A stretch of 64,000 bases of DNA from Piscicola geometra. Taxonomy: Eukaryota; Annelida; Clitellata; Hirudinida; Piscicolidae. Positions 30,440 through 41,200 of the stretch are shown one piece after another; the first letter of the stretch is position 1; the number at the start of each line of letters is the position of its first letter. The stretch lies in assembly GCA_943735955.1 (NCBI GenBank), contig OX030965.1, forward strand, positions 5,471,503-5,535,502, given 5' to 3'. Made by a program: the position numbers and the translations under genes. Under the pieces are notes generated by a model. It made no database searches, had not been told where the DNA came from, and saw only the letters and a program-made list of their open reading frames with translations.

Positions 30440-33400
30440 ATGACTTCCTACATTTGGATATCTCTATTAGCGTTATTTACAGTCTGCCAACATAGCGTGT
30501 CTTCACAGCCCTTTGACTACAACTCATGTCTCACAATGGCGCCTGTCCAAGTCACCACCGAACCGCAGGCAAGACCTCCCATTTTCAAAATCATCCTTGA
30601 AAAGCAGAGATACAAGTCTGGAGACAGCATCAAAGGTGATTTGTAGCTTGGATGATTTGCTGTTCATTTAAGATCATTGATTTTGAAATTTAAAAACAAC
30701 CCAATCCACTTTTTCCACCTATCACTACACCATTCATCTTCACCACAACTCCCGTTTAAATCCATCCCACCACCCCACCCACTACCAACCACCATAGTGA
30801 GCATCAAGAGTGAACAGCCGATGCAGTCTTTCATGATATCGGCCAGACTGGCTGATAAGAAGATAGACAAGTTGTTGCTCATGATAACCATTAAATTATT
30901 GCAACTTCTGATACCACTATCACATTGTCATATAAATATTCACTTTTTTCCACATGTATTCTCTCACCACTATCAGTACTACACTTACAACCACTACAAC
31001 TACCACCAACCCCCACCACCACAAAACAACCACTACCACCAACCACCATCTCCACTACATATAACAACCACCTCCACTACCACCAACTCAAGCACCACCA
31101 ACCACTCCCACCACTACTACAGAGGCAACAGTTACGGCTACTTCAAGGCTCAAGGCTTACAAACCAAATCCATCTGCCCTGACAGCTATGGAGTGAGCAT
31201 TTCCAACTATTATTTTGTTTAATTTACTCAATTGATTAATTAGCATTTCCAACTATTATTTTGTTTAATTAACTAAATTGATTAATTAACCAATATCGTT
31301 TATCAACAACCAACCCACTCAACTTCATACTTTTCATTCCCCTTTTCTTTTCTTCTATTTCTTCTCTTTCTCTCCATCCATTCATCAATTTTTCTCTTTC
31401 ATCTCACCTGTTTAATTTTTCTCTGTTTCATCCCCCTCACTCCAATCACTCCCTCTCTCTCTCTTTCATCTTTCATCCTCTCATCTCATTTCACCCCCCT
31501 CTCTCTTTCATTCTCTCACCTCAATCCACCCCCTCTATCTCTCCATGCCCTCACTCCACCTCAATCCTTCATTCTCTCCCTCTTCCAGAGCTCCATCACC
31601 TCAGTGGATGCAGTGGCACGCGACACCATCCAACTGGAGTGGACGTCACAAGCGTCCACCAAGGGACATATCGTCTTCCTGTGAGTCACCTTGATGATGA
31701 TGATGGTGGTGATGGTGATGATGATGATGGTGGTGGTGGTGGTGATGATGATGATGATGGTGGTGATGATGATGGTGGTTATGAGGATGGTTTAGGTTTA
31801 GGATTAGTTGCTATCATTCAATTATGTAACTTAAAACTTTTTTTCTAGTTTGTTTGCTTTCAACACTGCATTCTACTCCACTCCACCATCATTACCATCA
31901 CTTCTACCACCACCATCATCATCACCACTACCATCACCATCAACATCATCACAACCACCATCATCATCATCATCATCACCACCAGGGTGAGTGTGGTGTT
32001 CTCCTCGGATGTGTACTGGGTGGCTGAGAAGTCTGCCCTAATCGTCGACGAGTCCTCCCCACCCCCTCCCGTCGACCCCGATGTTTGTATTTTGTTTTGA
32101 TTTTTGTTTTCCCCATTTTTATTTTTGTTTATATTGCGTTTAATTATTAAAGCTAACAAAATTACTTGATAAATATGAAATAATAATAGAAAACTTTATA
32201 ATTGAAAAATTAAAATTATTAACTAGAAACTATCATCACCACTACCACCACTAACACGTCACAGACGGTTCCAATGGCTCCGGTCGACGCGATGACGACA
32301 GCGATGTGCGGCGTCACGAAGGGTTGCTATAGGAACCCGCCCGGTTGCCAACCGCAGAACTGTGACGTCATCGTGACGTGGCTTCACGCGAAAGAGTGGA
32401 CGGACTTCCAGTTGCTGGGTGACACGGAGGGCTGGGTCGCCGTGATGTTCTCCAAGGAGCCGAAGCTGGGGGTGTGTGTGGTGGTGGTGGTGGTGGTGGT
32501 GGTTGTGGTGGTGGTGGGGTGGGGGTTGTGGTGGTGGTGGTGGTGGGGTGGTGTTGGTGGTTGTGGTGGTGGTGGTGGTGGTGGTGGGGTGGTGGTGGTG
32601 GTGGTGGGGTGGTGGTGGTGGGGTGGTGGTGGTGGGGGTGGTGGGGTGGGAGTTGTGGTGGTGATGGTAGTGGTGGTGGTTGTGGTGGTGGTGGTGGTGG
32701 TGGTGGTGGTGGGGGTGGTGGTGGTTGTGGTTGTGGGGTGGGGTGGTGGTTGTGGTGGTGGTGGGGTGGTGGTTGTGGTGGTGGTGATGGTGGTGGTGGT
32801 GGGGTGGTGGTGGTGGTGGTTGGGTGGTTTATTTGAAAGGCTGGGGGTTACTTTGTAGCGATAGGAGTGAGAATGTGGTTTTCATATTCATCAAGCATAA
32901 TAAACGCCCTCATCCAATCTTCTCCCCCTCCCACATCACTACATTGTCTGACCAACACACCACCATCACCACTACTACCACCACCACAGGGTGAATACGA
33001 ATCGGTCGAGTGTTACTGGAACGGAACGAGCAATCAAGTGCAGGTGAAACACCTGAAGAAGATCGAGAGCGGACTGTTGAGTGAGAGGGGAAACCAGGTG
33101 AGAAGATGAAGATGTTGTTGCTGTTGTTGTGCCTAGTTTTACTATGGGGTTAGAGTGTTGTTGTAGTGGGGTTGATGATGATTTAATCGTTATCATCACT
33201 GCCGCTACCACAGTTGAGCCTCAGGAATAAGGTGGGATGGATGAATGATAAGAGGGTCTTTTGTTCATTCAGGAGGTACCACAAAGTGCAAGGTTAGTGT
33301 TATTCTTTATTTTCAATGTTATTATTATTATTTTATCATTATCATTTTATTATTATTTTATCATTATCGTTTTATTATTATTTATTATTATTTATTCTTA

Positions 33401-36400
33401 TTTATTATTATTTATTATTATTTATTATTATTTATTATTATTTATTATTATTTATTATTATTTATTATTATTTATTATTATTTATTATTATTTATTATTA
33501 TTTATTATTATTTATTATTATTTATTATTATTTATTATTATTTATTATTATTTATTATTATTTTTATTATTCTTATTACTATTATTACCAACAACATCAT
33601 TATCATTGCAACTTCACCAGGCCAGGCGGACATCTTCGGAGAGAAGAAGTACTTGATGCTGTCGAAGGGAAGAGTCGGAAAATCAGGTCAACATCATTAC
33701 CATGCCTCACCTCTTTATTATTATTATTATTATTGTCAATATTTTTGTTATTATTATTAATCGTATTATTATTATTATTATTTTTGTTATGAATATTTTT
33801 GTTTTTATCATTGTTGTTATCGTAGGCGTGAAGATCTACCATGAGCAAGAGTCTAGCAAGTATCCTTACGTTTCCCCAAGGATGGTGAGTTATAATCATC
33901 ATCAGCATCATCGTTATCATCATCACCACCACCATCATTATCGTAATCATTCACACCATCACAATCATCACCCACAACCATCCCAACACAGCCACACCCA
34001 CAACCATCCCAACACAACCACAACCCCCATCATCCCATCATCCACAGGTTAAAAGCTCCGACAAAGTAGACCTGAGCGACACCCTACGCTACCCGTTGGT
34101 CAAGATCCACGGTTGTTTGATGGTGGTGGCGTGGATGGTCTGTGCGATGACGGGTCTCCTACTCGCCAAGTACTACCGACCTATGTGGCCCAACTCCCGC
34201 TGGTGCAACAAGAGGGTGTGGTATTCGGTGAGTTGGGGGGGGGGGGCTGGGTGAGGGTGGGTTTGAAGTGAGTTGGGGGGGGGGTGGGCTGGGTGGGTTT
34301 GAAGTGAATTGGGGGGGAATGGGGGGGGGGGGGCTGGGTGGGTTTGAAGTGAATTGGGGGGTGAGGGCTGGGTGGGCTGGAAGTGAGTTGGGGAGGGGGG
34401 GGGGGGGGGGCTGGGTGGGTTAGAAGTGAGTTGGTGTTTAAGGGAGGTGATGGAAGGATCATTTAGTATCTAGATTCTAGTCTTTTCATTATCATTACCA
34501 TCATCACCATTGTCAACATTACTATCGCCGTCATCATAACTAGCAATATCTTATAGATTATAATTGCTCCCATCATCATCATCATCATCATCATCACCAT
34601 CATCATCACCATCATCATCACCATCATCATCATCACAATCATCATCATCACCAACAGGCCTACATGTTCTGCATGGTAACCTGCTTCATACTCACCGTCA
34701 TCAGCTTCATCGTCATCTTCATCCACGGAAGCGGATACATCCAGGTGATGATGATGATTATGATAATGATGATGATGATGACGATGATGTCGATAATTGT
34801 GATAGCATCGATTATATCAATAATTTAACCAGCATACTCAAAAATATTTAATTTCAAAACCATCATTTATAATTATTCATTTTAACATAAATAATAATAA
34901 TTTAATAATAAATCACAAATCCCACCATCACCACCACCCCTCCAGCTGCCCATCTACCCTGACAAGGCTCACCCACCCATCGGCATCTGCGTCACCATTC
35001 TCATCTTCCTCATTGTGAGATACTATTACTATCATTATTATTTTTTTATTTATTTATAGTGTTATTATCCTTATTATATAAGGTAATAATAAGTATTCAG
35101 TAAGTTTTTTGGCCATAGGATCTACCTAATGAGATCTTGATTAATCGTTATTACTACTAATAAGATTATATATTTTGTTTTTCAAATCATCACCATCATC
35201 ACCATAATCACCATAATCACCATCACCACCACCATCACCATAATCACCGCCAAACACACACGCACGCGCACACACAGCCAGTACTGGCGATATGTCGTCC
35301 CACCGAGCCCGGCGTCTCGTCGGGCGCTGGAATCTGCATCAACTGGATCCTCTGGCTCCTCGAGACCGCCGTCTCTGTCCTGGCCAGTGCGTTTGGGGAG
35401 GGTGTGGTTTGGTGGGGGAGGGGATGGTTTGGTGGGGAGGGGGTGGTATGTTTGGGGAGGGGTGGTTTGTTTGGGGAGGAGTGGTTTGTTTGGGGAGGGG
35501 TGGTTTGTTTGGGGAGGAGTGGTTTGTTTGGGGAGGGGTGGTTTGTTTGGGGAGGGGATGGTTTGTTTGGCGAGGGGTGGTTTGTTTGGGGAGGGGATGG
35601 TTTGATTGGGGAGGGGTGGTTTGTTTGGGGAGGGGTGGTTTGTTTGGGGAGGGGTGGTTTGTTTGGGGAGGGGTGGTTTGTTTGGGGAGGGGATGGTTTG
35701 TTTGGAGAGGGGATGGTTTGTTTGACGAGGGATGGTTTGTTTGGGGGGGATGGTTTGTTTGGCGAGGGGATGGTTTGTTTGGGAGGGATGGTTTGTTTGG
35801 AGAGGGGTGGTTTGTTTGGAGAGGGGATGGTTTGTTTGACGAGGGATGGTTTGTTTGGGGGGGGTGGTTTGTTTGGCGAGGGGATGGTTTGTTTGGCGAG
35901 GGGGTGGTTTGTTTGGCGAGAGGAGGGGATGGTTTGTTTGGTGAGGGGTGGTTTTGTGGTGTGATTGGTGGCAGAAGGGGGATTTTGGTTGTGGGGGAAG
36001 AAGAGTGTGGTGTGGTTTAGAAGTGGGAAAATGGCGTTAGGCAGATGGTGGAGAGGGTTGGGGAAGGGACGGTGGGGAATGGTTATCAGAATCATTATGA
36101 CCATCATTATCACTATCATCATTATCACTATCATCATTATCACTATCATCATCATCATCATCATCTTCATCATCATCACCACCATCTCAGCCGTGAACCT
36201 CTTCATCGGCTTGAACCTGCCTAAAGCTCACGTGCCCTGGTGGACTTCATGGGTGAGAATCATGATAATAATAATATTAAGAATAATAAGAATAAAAATA
36301 ATGAGAATAATAAAAATAAAAAAGAAAGAATAAATTTATGTTATACTAAAATAATGATCATAATCCATGATCATAGTTACAACAACAACAACAACAACGA

Positions 36401-37139
36401 CGATAACAGGTGATGGTGGCGTTTTTCCTCTTCCACCTGATCGTCGAGTTGATGCTGGAGATTCATGGATGCCTCAACTCCAAGAAACAAGATGGTGGCC
36501 TTAATAATAATAATATTGATATTATTTAAAATAATATTTTTTTTAAATAAGACATTTTTTTCTTAAATAATAATACTTATAATAATTATTAATATTAATA
36601 ATTATACTCTTTTTTATTATTTTTATTATTTTGTTCTTACCGCCATCTACTGACCTGCAGTGAGGTATCAGAAGTTTGTGAACCAAGGAAAGGCCAGGAA
36701 TGAACCAGAGCCCGAGCCTGTGGTACGTCTTAACCACCACTACTATTATCATGACCACTACTACTATTATCATGACCACCACTACTACTACCACCATCAC
36801 CCTCCTTCACTACTACTACCACCATCACCTCTCTTCCACCTTTATTACTTTTATCATCCCTTCTCCATCACTACAACCATCATCATCATCTTCATATTAA
36901 TTATCATCATCTTCATATTAATTATCATCATCTCCATATTAATTATCATCATCTTCATATTAATTATCATCATCTCCATAATCATCATCATCTCCATAAT
37001 CATCATCATCATCACCTCCACCATCATCATTATCACCACCACCCAGGGTCGCAACTTCAAGCAGAATCTCTTGATGCTGTACCTCTTCGTCTCCGTCGTT
37101 CTTGGCCTCATCATCATCATCAGCATCGCCTGTGGCTGA
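30440..37139 (+). CDS. FRRS1: Ferric-chelate reductase 1 / SDR2 homologue, 597 residues
   Basis: Eighteen exons: 30440-30635, 30798-30870, 31123-31192, 31589-31680, 31986-32082, 32265-32471, 32990-33097, 33214-33292, 33621-33686, 33826-33884, 34048-34227, 34658-34744, 34946-35014, 35278-35386, 36191-36252, 36410-36494, 36661-36722, 37047-37139; phases agree (1794 nt). Human FRRS1 is about the same length. Order: signal peptide ~1-22 (ends SVSSQ); Reeler domain ~23-176; DOMON domain ~180-345 (GWVAVMFSKEPKLG); cytochrome b561 core with helices from ~365 to 545; a last hydrophobic segment at 572-596. The family moves electrons across membranes to reduce ferric iron outside or in the lumen. The first and third haem-ligand histidines are present (KIHGCLM, H370; KAHPPIG, H447). 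The positions expected for the second and fourth hold Tyr411 (VWYSAYM) and Leu486 (INWILW). Several introns are filled with G-rich repeats. Confidence 0.92.
31196..31292. repeat. Tandem ~48-bp duplication at the FRRS1 intron 3 donor
   Basis: Two near-identical copies of AGCATTTCCAACTATTATTT... ending GATTAATTA sit directly after the exon 3 donor (GGA/GTGAGC). Confidence 0.85.
31690..31795. repeat. GAT/GGT trinucleotide tract in FRRS1 intron 4
   Basis: Imperfect (GATGATGGTGGT)n starts ten bases after the exon 4 donor. The opposite end of the intron (about 31880-31980) is the complementary-type (ATC/ACC)n tract leading into the acceptor, so the intron could pair with itself. Confidence 0.8.
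32472..32830 (+). repeat. (TGG)n G-rich tract in FRRS1 intron 6
   Basis: About 350 bases of TGG/GGGG units on the coding strand begin exactly at the exon 6 donor (GGG/GTGTGTGTGG). Dense GG and GGGG runs are compatible with G-quadruplex formation in RNA and DNA. Read-through yields an artefactual Gly/Val/Trp protein. Confidence 0.95.
33370..33575. repeat. TTATTATTTA 10-bp repeat in FRRS1 intron 8
   Basis: About 19 copies of a 10-bp TTATTATTTA-type unit, nearly perfect from 33411 to 33560, placed 45 bases before the exon 9 acceptor. Confidence 0.9.
34228..34435 (+). repeat. G-run minisatellite in FRRS1 intron 11
   Basis: Five to six units of GGGCTGGGTGGGTTTGAAGT separated by runs of 6-14 G, starting at the exon 11 donor (TCG/GTGAGTTGGGG). 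Confidence 0.9.
35387..35955 (+). repeat. 19-20 bp minisatellite (GGTTTGTTTGGGGAGGGG) in FRRS1 intron 14
   Basis: About 29 copies of a 19-24 bp unit, with GGGGAGGGG, GGCGAGGGG and GGAGAGGGG variants, fill about 570 bases beginning at the exon 14 donor (GCCA/GTGCGT). The coding strand is again G-rich and lacks cytosine almost completely. Confidence 0.95.
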
Positions 37140-38229
37140 TGCTGATGATGATGATGTCGGTGGTGATGATGATGATGGTGATGGGGGTGATGATGGTGAT
37201 GGGGATAATGGTGGTGTAGGATGATGATGGTGGTGGTGATGATGATGATGATGATGGGGGTGATGATGATGGTGTTGTGTAGGATGATGATGGTGGTGGT
37301 AGAGGTGTAGGGCAATGATAATGATTATGATGTTAATGGTGATAGTAGGGGTGTAAGATGTGGATGATAATGATGATGGTGGTGGTTTAGGGTGATGATG
37401 ATGATGATGATGTAGGATGGTGAGATTGATGGTTGATAAAGGGGTTACTGTGGTACGGATGCAACAGGTAACATGTGTGACGTAGTTAATTTATACTGGT
37501 TTCTAAATAGTCTCATTTTCTATCTGCAATTATTATTTTTCTTATTTTTCTTCGTCGTTTAGTTTCTCTACAGTTAACTTGTTTTGGTAGTTTTTGCTTC
37601 TGAATTTATGCCTTAGATGCACTTTAAGCATCTCATTATAATCGAGTTTGAATTGTTTTGTTTTCAAACTATTTATTTTTATATTGTAAATATATTAAAT
37701 TATGCAAAATTGTAAGAATCACAGCGCTTTTTATACACTTAAATGACATTTTGTGCCTCTTCTTATGTAGACCTTTCTTTGATGTATAATTTAAATCGTT
37801 AAACTTTTTGCAGCTTTGATTAACAAATCACATAATGTCATAAATGAATGCATTCTATTATAATTTTAAAATAACTGCTTTTAAATCCGAGTGAACGAGG
37901 TAGTTCTAGGTAACTTTAAACGTTTAATTTTTAGCTTTTTGTGTTAACGCTTGTTTTGGAATGAAATCTAGATTTTAGCTTTTATTAGAAAAACTTTTCA
38001 GTGTTTAATCGACGATTAATTGCAATTTGTTCAAGAAGTTTGAAATTCTGAATAAAATCAACTCGAAATTCATCTATATTGTTCATTTATGGCCATATTT
38101 TAAGGATATTCATCTAAAAAAAATAATTTTCAATAATATTTGAGCCTTCTCTTAGCCCTCATCCATTGTTTATTAACTCATCCACACATTTCTACACATC
38201 ACCAAAATCCTTCCAAGGCACGCACTACG
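37140..38229. other. FRRS1 3' UTR and convergent intergenic region
   Basis: From 37140 to about 37420 there is a GAT/GGT-rich imperfect repeat right after the FRRS1 stop. The rest is AT-rich with an AATAAA at 38051-38056 that could serve FRRS1. No coding exon was seen before the 3' end of the minus-strand gene at 38230. Confidence 0.5.
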
Positions 38230-41200
38230 TCAAAACTGTTGCAATAAATCTCGGACGAAAAGCTTGGTCTCTCTGATGCTGCAAGAAAGGTCGTTGAAAA
38301 AGCAGGAGTTCGCGGTAGGGCCGCATAAATCTTTGGTTTTTATCTTCTTTTTAATACGTTTCTTTTTCGATTTTACTGCCAGTTTTTTGTGGCAGTTGTT
38401 GCTCGCGTTTTTATTTTGATCGCTGTTTTTTGCTTTTTTCGATGCAGTCTTCTTTACCGGCTTTGGTTTTTCATAATTATTTTCCTCGCTATATAAATTT
38501 TGCTTTTTCTCTATTTGAAAATTACTCATTTGCTGCTGAACAGCGTTTTGCAAGCCATAAAATGTATTGTCTGTATTAGGTCCGTAAAAGATCGGCCCTG
38601 CATAATTGCCTTCAGATCCAATGCTGTCAAAATTGCTTTTTAACATGAGATTATTGTTGTTAATATTGCCATCCACGTCTGCGCACTGTTGTGTGTATGC
38701 TTGCATGTCTGTGGGATGAAGACCAAATGTTGGCTTGCATTCTTGTTGTGGGAACCCTCGCCTGAGAGGCTGATTGTTGAAGGGTTGTTGTTGTTGCTGA
38801 TTGTTGAAGGGTTGTTGTTGCAGCTGATTGTTGAAGGGTTGTTGTTGCTGATTGTTGAAGGGTTGTTGTTGTTGCTGATTGTTGAAGGGATGTTGTTGCA
38901 GTTGTTGCAGCTGATTGTTGTTGTATAAGCTGCCAACAATGCTCTTGTCAATTGACTGCCAACGATAATCTCTTTGATGGGGTGGATGGATGGGAGGCTG
39001 GGTGCTGACTGCATTCATAGTCGCATCGAAATAAATATTGTCATCATAACCTCTATTCGCCTCTATCTTATTCGGGAACCCTTGAACCATACCAGCCCCA
39101 TCATCACTCCCCCCATTCATCAGTTCTGGCTCATACACACGCCCAAGACCATCATAGGACACTGGCTGGTGGGGTCCCTGGTTGATCGGGTATTTAAGGC
39201 AGTCAACGGTCGGGATGGAGCTGTTACCGGGTATATAGTCATCGTTGGAGATGAACTCCTTGACTGTCTGCTGCAGGTGAATGTTCCTCTTCTTCTTTTG
39301 AGGCAGCTCCTCGATGAGTTTGTCAGCGTCATCCGTCATTGTTTGTCTGGCATCGATGCAGATAGAGTGACTTGCGGCAGTGTTCGTTGGGCGATTTTTG
39401 GTTTGCAAACCTATGAATTGTCGTCCCTCAAAAACTGTGCCATTCTCTTCTGTGTCGTCTCCCATGATGAAGTTCTTGAACTCTTTAAAGCCGCCTGCAT
39501 GGTGGTGCTGATGATAGTTGCGATTGTTGAAGCTGTTGCTGGCCGCAGTGTCTCTCTTACTCTTTATCGTTCTGATGCTTTGTGTCTGCGTCCTTGACGA
39601 CCAATGGTAGTTCTGCTGGGCGTCTCTGCACGAGACTGCCTCATCATCTAGCGCTGAGTTTGAAGACATGCAGTCGAGCGTCTTTTCCAAGTCATCTGTC
39701 TGCATCTTTGTGTTGTTGGTGGAGTGGTTGTTGTTGCTGCCTTTGTGGATGTTGTAGTCATTGCCACCGCCCTCCCTCAGAAGCAGGCGTGGTGGTGGTG
39801 GTGGCTTGGAGAGAATGGATTGTTCTGAAAAAGGTTGTTGAAAAGACACTGGTGCTTTCGAGTTTTTGCTTTTAGAATTCTTGGTTTCGTGATGGTGGTG
39901 GTGGGGATGAGGGGGATTTTTGCCACGTTGTTTTAATTTATCTCGTTCTATGGTGTCAATGAAGCTGAGATCCAGCTGAGGAATCATGATTTCATTCACC
40001 TTCAAAGTGCCCTCCCTCATTCCATCTCCACTCCTCCTGCACACCTTCTTCCTGGAACTGCTGGAGTGGCAGCGTTTGTAGGGGCTTGAGTGGTTGGAGC
40101 TGTCAGCATCTCTGCTGTGTCCGCTTGCCTTGCTGCTGATGCTCGTAACTGCTGTGCTGTTTTCTGTGCAGAAGGGATCCACAATGCTTGAAGCAGAACC
40201 TCTCTTACTCACAGTAGATTCTTCATCTTTTGTTGACTCTCTATCCGAAAATATTTCCTTGATAATAATCTCTTTTTTATTTTGCTTGTAGTTAATTTGT
40301 TCTGGAAGTGGGAAGACGCCTCGAGGATTGGTCGAGTTTGACACAGTGTCGAGTTTCGGAGCTGTTCTCTCTGATGCATACGAACTTTTCCATGTGCCAT
40401 CATCACTCACCGCATCCGTTTTGTGTGAACTTTTTTCTTTTGAGAGGTGGATTTTCTCGAGCAACTGACAGTACTTGAGCAGATACTTTTGGTTTCTGAG
40501 ATTGTTTCGACGATGACAAAGTTTCCTTCGACCATTTCTATTGCCCATCTCCTCAACAGATCTTTCTCCCCTGCAACTTTCAGTCGACCCGGCATCCATC
40601 CCATCATCGGGATCTTCACTGTCAAGTTGATCCGTGCATTGGGAGCTGTCTCTCTTCTCACATTCCATGTTCGCATTCACATTCAAGTTTCCACGCTCAC
40701 TCTTTGACTCCACTCTCGACTTGAACTTTTTGCACTTCGGAGACTTTCTTGATTCCTTGATGTTTGTTCCACTGGTCCCAGGATGGCGACTTGCTTTTAT
40801 TTTTGATTTATCGCCACTCTTCTCAGATCTACCGCTCTTCCTCGATGTTTCTATTCCAGCTTTTTGCTCTTTTCTCGAAGATTCTCCTCGTCTTTTCCGC
40901 TTGAATCTACTACTGCAGCAAGAACTCTTCTTACCGGATGAGCAAGAAGAATTGCGGTTCGAGCAGCCATAAGCGTCAGTCAGTGGGTAAACTCCGTTGG
41001 GACGAGAAAATTCCAGAATTTTACGCGTGTTAAATGGTCTGAGTTTGTATTCGATAAATCCAAATTTCGTCTGAAGGCTTGGCTTTGTTGATGAAGATCT
41101 TGGTTGTTTTTGTTTGGATGGTTTCGCTTTTTGTTTTTGTTTATGTTCTTGTGGGTGTTGTTGATAATCTAACGGGGGCGAGTGGTAGAAGATGTTGTTC

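Noticed and set aside
32274..32858. Gly/Val/Trp-rich protein of 194 residues
   Set aside because: The first ~65 residues are the FRRS1 DOMON exon; the remainder is read-through into the (TGG)n intron after a clear donor.
35244..36206. Minus-strand Asn-Lys-Pro-Ser repeat frame and plus-strand Gly/Trp/Phe repeat frames
   Set aside because: Both arise from the intron 14 minisatellite of FRRS1; neither has independent support.
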